A stretch of 20,453 nucleotides of DNA from contig CAICTM010001942.1 of the NCBI GenBank assembly GCA_903772945.1, forward strand, positions 1 to 20,453, written 5' to 3'. The stretch is from Seminavis robusta. Lineage: Eukaryota; Bacillariophyta; Bacillariophyceae; Naviculales; Naviculaceae. The translations under genes and the position numbers were made by a program. The notes below the pieces were generated by a model. The model did no database searches. It saw only the letters and a program-made list of their open reading frames with translations, and had not been told where the DNA came from. Shown here in pieces: positions 1 to 6,962 of the stretch; the stretch's first letter is position 1, and each line of letters begins with the position of its first letter.

Positions 1-49
1 TGATTCCTTCAGCCGCCGCTGCATAATTCTCAAAGACCCGTTTCGAAGG

Positions 50-1279
50 TCAGTAATCACCACCGTATCCATAGGACTCGTCATAGTCATCGTAACCCCC
101 TGTCATGGAATCAAAGTAATGGGGCTCTTCCTGATAATACATCTCTTCTTGTTCTTCAGGAGGCGGCAATGCAGCAACCGCAGGAACCTCTGAGGGTTGT
201 TCTTCGACGTGATACACAGCGTCTTCGCGAACATCACCGTCAGCCACAAAATTATCACGGCGAGGACTGTAACCACGCCCACGTCCACGACCACGAGGTG
301 ATGAGGCATAGCCACCACGTCCGAAACGTCCGGCAAAGTTGCGCACCGGAGTAGTGTTGTTGCGTTGCTGTCCGTCTGGTTGTCCACGTTGGTATTCTCG
401 AGGAGGACTACGGTTGTACGTCCAGGTAGGAGCACGACTCCATCCTCCACGTCGGAAACGCTGGGAAGGCGGATAGTAACCAGCTCGAGGTCCATCGTCT
501 TGTCCATAGGTACGACGATAGCCAGAAGAGCGTCCACTCCTTCCATGTCCGCGGCCTGAACGACCACGTGAAAACCCGCGACCACCACGGCCACGAGAAC
601 CTTGTTGGCGAGCGTTGTGATTCTTTTCTTGACGGGCAAAGAAACGAACCATCTGCACTGAGCCAATTACCGTAATGTCATGAGCGGAATCGGCAAACTT
701 GTCTTTCCACTGGGGAAGCATCATGTTGTAAAACATCATCTTGAGAGCAGGAGCACCAAAAGGGTTCGCATTGTTTGCGCCAGGAAACTTCGCCATCAAG
801 GTGTTGATGTACTCCAACCGAGACCACAAGGTCTTGCAATCGAGCTTGAAGGGCTTTGTCGCAGTCTGCAGGTATCGAGTCTGATCAGCGAGATCAGTGT
901 CTTCAACGAACTTCGCAATGAACGAAGTAATACAGGCATCGAAATCAGCAACAGCTGCACCAGGACGCGCTGCTCGAATCACGTTCCACTTGTCTCGAGC
1001 AGAGCCTTGAAGACATTTGACAAAGAAGTTAGCCCTCAATGTACCCGTGTCCAAATTCAAGGCTGAGTTGCCGGTCACTTGATCGAACTCCTTGATGACC
1101 CGAAGGACGTGTTCCGGTTCTTGTTCGTCTGCCAGTACAATCATGTCATGCTTACGCTTGACGTTGTTACCAGCATGTTGCCAAGAACGGAACAACTCGG
1201 TAGTAGCGACCTCGCCAGCATTATACTCAGAGACCAAGGGAATGACCGGATTCTTGCCCGACTGACCCAGCGTCGTCAT
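50..1279 (-). CDS. Gag-like protein of an LTR retrotransposon
   Basis: The 409-aa ORF starts at an ATG (1279-1277) and ends with TGA (52-50). Residues about 50-215 look like a retrotransposon Gag capsid region: a hydrophobic/basic pattern with LQGSARDKW, then a helical stretch ending near MMLPQWKDKF. Residues about 225-345 are very rich in Arg-Gly and look like an RGG-type RNA-binding region. The last about 60 residues are strongly acidic and Tyr/Gly-rich. I see no CCHC zinc knuckle, so the RG region may do the RNA binding instead (inference). Protease, integrase and reverse transcriptase would lie downstream, which on this strand is off the left edge. After the TGA the same frame stays open for about 16 codons to the window edge. 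LTRs cannot be defined because only one end is present. Copia or Gypsy type cannot be decided from Gag alone. Confidence 0.7.
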   Translation of the reverse strand: MTTLGQSGKNPVIPLVSEYNAGEVATTELFRSWQHAGNNVKRKHDMIVLADEQEPEHVLRVIKEFDQVTGNSALNLDTGTLRANFFVKCLQGSARDKWNVIRAARPGAAVADFDACITSFIAKFVEDTDLADQTRYLQTATKPFKLDCKTLWSRLEYINTLMAKFPGANNANPFGAPALKMMFYNMMLPQWKDKFADSAHDITVIGSVQMVRFFARQEKNHNARQQGSRGRGGRGFSRGRSGRGHGRSGRSSGYRRTYGQDDGPRAGYYPPSQRFRRGGWSRAPTWTYNRSPPREYQRGQPDGQQRNNTTPVRNFAGRFGRGGYASSPRGRGRGRGYSPRRDNFVADGDVREDAVYHVEEQPSEVPAVAALPPPEEQEEMYYQEEPHYFDSMTGGYDDYDESYGYGGDY

Positions 1280-2939
1280 GGTGAGATAATAAACCTAAAA
1301 GTAAATAACAAACAACAATACTTGTGGCTTTATGGTTAGTAAGAGTCGCAAGTAATGACAATGAAAGAAAAAGGAGTAACTTCGTTTTGAGTTACACCCT
1401 TGAGTTACCGTTGTTAATAGAAATCGAGTGAATTTTCGAAATTGTTTGACAATGGCCAAACGCCTAGTATACGGCTGCGTAGAATGTACGCAGGAAGTTT
1501 CTTTTGCTTGATGTGCAAATTCCAACCGAACTTGCTTCTGAATTCAGAGTGAACTACGATCGGAATATTGTGAGATTAGACTTAAAACTAGCGTTAAAGC
1601 GCCACGTCATAGACGTGCGTATGTCAGTAACCCAAGCCTCTCGAAAAGTGGTGTCGTATATGAAAAATACTAGTGTGTGTGGATTTGTAGATTGGCACGA
1701 AGAATGGTTAGTGCAAAACTATGGCTAAAGACCCAAAGGAGGGCATCTGGATCGAACCTGTAATACTCACCTGCATTGATAGTTGATGATTGTGCGGAGC
1801 CACATCAATGACAAGACCTATATGAGCAGAATATGAATGAAACGTGGAGGATCAGAGATGTACATGTAGCAATGCCAATAGCTGTAGAATCTTTCAGAAG
1901 AATCCGCGCACAGCCAATAACAATGTTTTACGTATCTGAACAACTCCAGCCACCATTCCTGGTATTCCTCCTCCCACGGCCTTGTGTCCAGCTTTGGCTA
2001 ATATTTGACCAAACGATTTTGGCTGTCGTTGGCTCTCTGCTTGCTTAAAATCAGCCGAGCCGTGCCATTGCTCCCTCCGATAGCATCATCTTCTGTATTA
2101 CTATTTCATAATCTGGCTTTTCGTCGATCCAGTGCTGCACACGCCACGGGGAGACCACTGCTGATGTACGCGGAAAGGCCACTATCCAGACTGCTGCAAC
2201 TCACACCATCGAGCCGTTGGCTGTCTCTGCTATTATGCCACAGCAGCAAGAGACCCAATAGAAAATGGAATCGACTAAGATTCCATCGGATATTCATTCG
2301 CCGTCTCGTCGTTCTTTGGCTCTTCATTATTGTGGATTGATTCTATTCGATTATAATACGTTAGTCTGATGATTGCTGTCCCCTTTGTTCTCTTTCCTTC
2401 TTTAGAAAAGTAAACTCAGAGCAAGAATGCCGTACTGTACTGCACCACCCTCATTGCGGATGTGGCGATGTGGCGATGTGGCGATTTAAACAAAAACAAA
2501 AAACAAATACTAAATAGATACGTTAAGGAGCGAGGGGGGTGAAGCTAGGTAAAGCAGTGGCTGCGGTGGTGGGTGGCTGTTGTGGTGGGCGTACGGGGAG
2601 AGCAATGAGGACGCGAGCACGGCGATCACAAGGAATTGCCGTTGGCTTTGAGAAAACGAGTTAAAGCCAGCAATACTGGTAAATAGATATGAAATCTTTC
2701 TGTAGCACCCAAGAGAGTTTATCTTACCTTTGGTAGTTAGGGTAAACCTAGGGTTAAAGTTCATTTTAATGAAAGACATTACATGTATATACGAAACAAA
2801 TATTACCATATCTACCTGGATTGCACAGCGTCTCCCATTACCAGCCATGGTGGGATCATGAGGGACAAAACTGGGGACAAACGGCAGTTCCAAAGGCCTG
2901 AACTTTCGGGATCCAAAGAAACATAACATAAACGATTCA
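1280..2939. other. Intergenic stretch, no convincing gene
   Basis: The part next to the Gag ORF (about 1280-1800) is probably the leader or LTR of that retroelement, but no LTR boundary, primer-binding site or target duplication can be fixed. It holds short repeated GAGTTAC words around 1370-1405, two of which can pair as a small hairpin. Open frames at 2005-2340 (plus, TTG-initiated) and 2106-2327 (minus) are short, overlap each other and carry no recognisable motif. A small tandem repeat lies at 2459-2485, followed by an A-rich run to about 2510. Confidence 0.5.
2459..2485. repeat. Short tandem repeat, 8-bp unit GATGTGGC
   Basis: Three perfect head-to-tail copies of GATGTGGC are followed by a partial copy (GAT). 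It is followed by an A-rich tract. No coding frame makes sense of it. Confidence 0.85.
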
Positions 2940-3452
2940 CTATTTCTTATGCTGGAATATGTTCCCATCCTCATCACTGCTGTCTTCAAACTGAAATTGT
3001 GCTTCCTCATCTTCACTAAACGTCCAATCGCCTTGAGAGACACTGCCCTGTAAGAAGCCTGCCTTGGGGGCTCCAACTGGGCTTGACAAAGAAGTTGTGA
3101 TGGGGCCTGTGGATGGTTTGGAATTGGGGCTAGTAGGAGCAATGGAAGGCTGAAAATTTTTGCTAGGTTGGGTGATTGGAGAACCACTCGTGATGGACGG
3201 TCTGAAGCTCACACTTGGTTCTGAACTGGTACTAGAGCCACCTGAAGGCTGATAGCTTTCACTGGGCATGACACTGGGCAAATCACTTGTGCTCGAAATA
3301 ATGGAAGGTCTGAAGCTCACACTTTGTTTGGAACTAGTGCTAGAGCTACTGGAAGGATGAAAAATCTCACTGGGTTGGGTGCTAGGGGAATTGCTGGCAG
3401 ACAGCCATAGTGCTATAGTGGCAACTGCGCCAGGACCTGTTACAGAAGGCAT
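2940..3452 (-). CDS. C-terminal segment of the first Pro/Ser-rich surface protein
   Basis: This 170-aa frame begins at an ATG (3452-3450) inside a Thr-Pro repeat and ends with TAG (2942-2940). Near its start it has GPGAVATIALWLSASNSP, which matches EGVASIALLLSATSSP near the C-terminus of the intact paralog at 6963-9653. It is therefore most likely the tail of the gene starting at 5271 rather than an independent gene. Its body is Ser/Pro-rich with imperfect repeats of about 48 residues containing SVSFRPSI. The last about 30 residues are acidic, unlike the basic tail of the paralog. It is not in frame with the upstream ORF. Either an intron joins them (an acceptor-like TTCTGTAACAG ends at about 3433 on this strand) or the gene is frameshifted. 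Confidence 0.5.
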   Translation of the reverse strand: MPSVTGPGAVATIALWLSASNSPSTQPSEIFHPSSSSSTSSKQSVSFRPSIISSTSDLPSVMPSESYQPSGGSSTSSEPSVSFRPSITSGSPITQPSKNFQPSIAPTSPNSKPSTGPITTSLSSPVGAPKAGFLQGSVSQGDWTFSEDEEAQFQFEDSSDEDGNIFQHKK

Positions 3453-3960
3453 GGTTGGAGTTGCGGTGGTTGGAGTTGCGTGGTGGGTGCAATCGTGGTC
3501 GGAGTGGCAGTGCTGGGTCTAAGGTTGTGGGTCCGGCGGTGGTTGGAGTTGCTGTGGTTGGATTTGCCACGGTTAGCATTTCCGTGGTTGGGGTTGGCCC
3601 CCGGGTGGTAATGAATTTTGATCGGGGGTCGGAAGTGGCTAGTTTGGGGCTATATATCGGGGTGTATCGCTGGGGGGTGCTGGCGCTGGATTTCCCCGGA
3701 GAACAGGTGGTGGAATGCCGCGCGTGGTTTCGGTAGAGGGTTGCTTGGGGTCCGTCGGCTGATGTGTTAGGGGTGGCCGAGTGTGGGTTGGGGCAGATGT
3801 ATCACAGTTTCGTGGTGGGCGTTGCTGTGGTGGGTGTGCTGGTGGTCGGAGTGGCAGTGCTGGGGCTCAAGGTTGTGGGGCTGGCGCTTGGATTCCCCGG
3901 CGAAACAGTGGGTCCCGCGGTGGTTGGAGTTTCGGTAGTTGGTGAAAAAGTTGGAATTGA
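3453..3960 (-). repeat. Degenerate minisatellite encoding Thr/Pro/Ala repeats
   Basis: The strand encodes variants of PTTATPTT and PTTAGPTT over and over. From about 3960 to 3805 the repeat is in frame with the first paralog. Below that it hops frame: PTTATPTTAGPTT, then STATPTTIAPTT, then ATPTTATPTM are each readable in a different frame between about 3580 and 3450. The 3600-3800 stretch is more diverged but still Pro/Thr-rich. Indels not divisible by three have accumulated, as expected for a slippage-prone tract. Confidence 0.7.
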
Positions 3961-5271
3961 AGAAGGGACGATTGAATCACTGGGAATGAATGATGGTTCT
4001 GCTGATGGGGTTGTTGAAGGTTGAGATGAAGGTGCAAATGTTGGAGAAGAAGATGGTACTGGAGTTGTAGTACTGGTTGCTGTAATTGATGGTGCCGAGA
4101 TATTGGAAGCTCTGAACACATTTGTTGTGGGCAGGTTTGGCACATAATCGGCGACAAAGGTGTCGTAGTTTGCACGTTGGATGGCCAAGTCCACCAGCTG
4201 GGTGTCCACTTGCTGCAGAAACCGACCACGTAGTCTTCTTCTTTCATGACTTGATGTATCTTCATGATCATCATCACTGGTACAAGTAGGGGCACTTTGT
4301 TCTTCGCCATGAAACCCCGCTGTGGATGGTGAAGCTGCTATTTGAATGACATCGGATCTTGTTACATTGACTGTCAATCCAACAAATCTAAGGGTTTCTG
4401 TTTCAAGTTCTTCTTGTCTGGCAAAATTCCCAAAGGACCGGGCAATCTGCAATTCCCAAAACTGACGGAGTTGTTCAAATAGCTCAGCGGTCTCAGTTGC
4501 ATCGGGAGGCCTAGAAAGACCTGCTACTCTGAAGTTCCCAGAGGTTGTGGTCTGAGTTACTTCTTTTTCAGGTTGGCAGATTACCCCAGAAAGACACAGG
4601 ATACCAGCCAATCCACCAGCACCGACTGCTGCTCCTATGGCCCCAGCAGCAACTGAAGACCCCCCTGCAGCACCTTGTGTTACACCCCCACCGCCAAAGG
4701 AACCCTTGTTAGAATTCTTGCGAGCAATCTCAGAAGCTGTGTTGGACCCCCGCATGGTGTAATTCGTGGATTCATTGCCTGTGACTGCAAGTGCATTTTC
4801 AACAGGGCTTTCATGTGCGTTGTTTTGTTCTTCCCTTGCAAAAATGTTCCTGCTCGTGTAGCTTTCCCTAAGTTCTTTCTGCCCTCTACTTCTCAGAAGA
4901 AATCGCCGCAGCCTTTGTTGTTGTGTGTGTGATTGTCTGGTGGAATCTTCGTTGGTACCACTGGTGTGTTTGGAATTGCCAGTTGTCGAGTTTTGCGAGC
5001 CACCATCTTGCTGTTGTTGTCTATTTTGTGGATGGTTTTGGCCGTGGTTCACAACGTCAGGATGCTTTCTTTTTCTGATGAACCCAGTGCGAGCCCCTCT
5101 GATTCTCTTCCTTGACCCGTCATTCACAAAAGTGGTGTTTTGTCCTGGATTGCTTTCAGCAGAAGCAAATCCATGAGAACCAACAGAAACAGAAAAGCCT
5201 CCCAAACATGAAAGTAAAAGCAAGCGACCCAATCGAACAGATAAAAATCTGTGCTTGCATATCCGCATCAT
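3802..5271 (-). CDS. Secreted/surface Pro-Ser-Thr-rich protein, paralog 1 (broken or spliced at 3' end)
   Basis: The longest open frame extends upstream to 5340 but only with a TTG. The first in-frame ATG is a double ATG at 5271-5266, giving 489 aa to a TGA at 3804-3802. Residues 1-38 form a good signal peptide: basic start, LLLLSCLGGF core, ASA before the likely cleavage site. No Phe follows it, so a plastid-type bipartite signal is unlikely. Then come a conserved RKRIRGARTG motif, a basic RLRRFLLR motif, NIFAREE, a Gly/Ala-rich hydrophobic stretch with GAGGLAGILC that could span a membrane, and a globular domain starting at GLSRPP. It ends in PSxxPS and PTT repeats. The N-terminal two thirds is closely similar to the gene at 6963-9653, so the two are tandem duplicates. 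Function is unknown; a cell-surface or cell-wall role is inference from the signal and repeats. The 3' end seems to continue at 2940-3452. Confidence 0.75.
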   Translation of the reverse strand: MMRICKHRFLSVRLGRLLLLSCLGGFSVSVGSHGFASAESNPGQNTTFVNDGSRKRIRGARTGFIRKRKHPDVVNHGQNHPQNRQQQQDGGSQNSTTGNSKHTSGTNEDSTRQSHTQQQRLRRFLLRSRGQKELRESYTSRNIFAREEQNNAHESPVENALAVTGNESTNYTMRGSNTASEIARKNSNKGSFGGGGVTQGAAGGSSVAAGAIGAAVGAGGLAGILCLSGVICQPEKEVTQTTTSGNFRVAGLSRPPDATETAELFEQLRQFWELQIARSFGNFARQEELETETLRFVGLTVNVTRSDVIQIAASPSTAGFHGEEQSAPTCTSDDDHEDTSSHERRRLRGRFLQQVDTQLVDLAIQRANYDTFVADYVPNLPTTNVFRASNISAPSITATSTTTPVPSSSPTFAPSSQPSTTPSAEPSFIPSDSIVPSSIPTFSPTTETPTTAGPTVSPGNPSASPTTLSPSTATPTTSTPTTATPTTKL

Positions 5272-6614
5272 GTGTAACTCATTCCGAAAGCAATTTCGAA
5301 GCCTCCTTTGAACCCCTGCACAGTTGGATGATGCTAACAACGCCAGAGACTATACAACTGGGTGGTATAGAAGATGGTTTCGCTCGAAAGATGGTACTGT
5401 AATGCTCTGGTTCGCCTCTTGGTGCTTTGGCGTTTTCGTCGTCCTGCAAAGAGATCGATGAGAAAAGACAAGAGAGGTGCGCCATGTCTCCAGTCTCGAG
5501 TCGAGCAAAAAAGAGCTCGAGAAAGCATCAGAGGCGGGACTGGCTGTCAGTTGGGAATGCAAAAACCTGAACCCTCTGGTTTGCCGAATAGTTCTTGTTG
5601 CAACGGCTGGGAGCTTTGTGGCTTGTGGCGCTTGTGCGCTTGTAATGATGAACCGTCCGAAGAGGAACAGCGTTTGCGTTGAAGTACGGGCTGTTAGAGC
5701 AGGGAAGGTTGTAGTAACAGTACGGTACCGTACCGGTACCGTAATGGCGAGTGCAACCATCGGGCCAGATTCAGCTGACTGAGTGACAGTCACTCGTCCT
5801 TCTAGAATCGCGCACCTCCATCAGCAGCCTCCTCCATCAATGAGCTACCGTCGACTGCTCTCCGATCTTGACAACCCACGCGGTCGTCCATTACGCCGCA
5901 GAATGGAGAAGTGGACTGAACCTGACGGCAACAAATTAGGATGCCTCTTGGCTGTGGACATGTTCGCACTAACTAGCTACTGGTAGCAATGATTGATCGT
6001 TCTCGCGCCGCTGAACGGAGCCTTCTCGAGACAATGCCAAGTGACAACGTGATGACACATGAACTGACGACCGAGCAAGGTTCACCAATTGGAGAATGGG
6101 ACAAAAATGAGGCTAGCTAGCTAATAGTCTCTCCGTTGACTTCATTATTGGTGACCAATGATAACTTCTACCTCTTGAGTATTAGTATGATGGCTTTGAC
6201 ATACCGTACGCAAACAACACAGGTGATACATTAGCTAGAACCGTGGCACGATCTGTAACCCTTGTTATAGACACTATCACTTGATATTTGCTTGCAAAGC
6301 ATCTTTGCCCTGAATGGATTTCGGATCTATGGTGCCGGAACGCAAAGCACTTCCATGAGAAGATCACGGAGTACATGCATGGCATCGACAGCCACGCCAG
6401 CAGAACGAACACCGATGATGAGGTACCGAGTCGAACCCGAGGCATTGCCATAGTTACTGGGACTGGTCGCTCTACCGGTAATAGGCGACGTTGTCCTCCT
6501 GTTTATGAAAGGTAGTATAGAGAACCGGTATACTAGGCGTCCGAAGGTGATGGAACAGCGAGCGCAGCCATTCTGAGACGTATTTAACTAAAGAAACTCA
6601 GGTGCAGTCTACAA
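5272..6614. other. Spacer upstream of paralog 1; no convincing gene
   Basis: This contains the likely promoter and 5' leader of the minus-strand gene starting at 5271. A minus-strand frame of 136 codons from an ATG at 5760 is Ser/Thr-rich with no motif and is probably chance. At 5721-5743 there is a run of overlapping palindromic KpnI/AgeI-like words (GGTACC, ACCGGT). Further ACCGGTA copies occur at 6474-6480 and 6524-6530. Nothing else stands out. Confidence 0.4.
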
Positions 6615-6872
6615 TCAGCCAACATGGTCATTGTCGGGGATGTTGATCATCTCTTGATCGAGTTCAGGGGCCGGCACGATTTCGACAGTACAGTCGTACC
6701 ACTTCGTACGTTCGGGAGTGAGAGCGAGCAACTCGGCCGAAACCGTGACCCGGACAACTTTGCGGCAGTGAACTCCGACACCTGCAGGGAAGGGAATGTC
6801 GTCAACCCATAGGCCATGTGATAGAGAATCTCTTGAGTTGCGCACTCCCATCAATCCAAGAATGAGCGCCAT
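6615..6872 (-). CDS. Possible small protein, 85 aa, unknown
   Basis: The frame runs from an ATG (6872-6870) to TGA. Its composition looks protein-like (VDDIPFPAGVGVHCRKVV, then WYDCTVEIVPAPEL) rather than repetitive. In another frame just upstream, from an ATG at about 6914, there is a second plausible short peptide beginning MATRIQQQRASF. The region may therefore be a remnant of a larger gene with a frameshift or a small intron. It lies about 90 bases downstream of the stop codon of the second surface-protein gene on the same strand. No family is recognised. Confidence 0.3.
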   Translation of the reverse strand: MALILGLMGVRNSRDSLSHGLWVDDIPFPAGVGVHCRKVVRVTVSAELLALTPERTKWYDCTVEIVPAPELDQEMINIPDNDHVG

Positions 6873-6962
6873 TCCACAAACGAGGCACGTTGTTGCTGGA
6901 TACGTGTAGCCATGACCCCACGATTGCCCAATTCAGATGTTTTTTAACAACTCGTGCCGTCT

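Noticed and set aside
103..666. 187-codon frame on the minus strand overlapping the Gag ORF
   Set aside because: It is a shadow of the Gag Arg-Gly region in another frame; the Gag frame has the better start and composition.
1749..1758. GGTTCGATCC on the minus strand, like a tRNA T-loop
   Set aside because: The flanking bases do not form a T stem and no acceptor, D or anticodon arm can be drawn.
2106..2327. 73-aa minus-strand frame with a hydrophobic N-terminal part like a signal peptide
   Set aside because: It is short, overlaps an equally long frame on the other strand and has no homologous feature or good context.
5350..5760. 136-codon minus-strand frame upstream of paralog 1
   Set aside because: Ser/Thr-rich composition without motif, lying where the promoter and leader of the surface-protein gene should be; likely chance.
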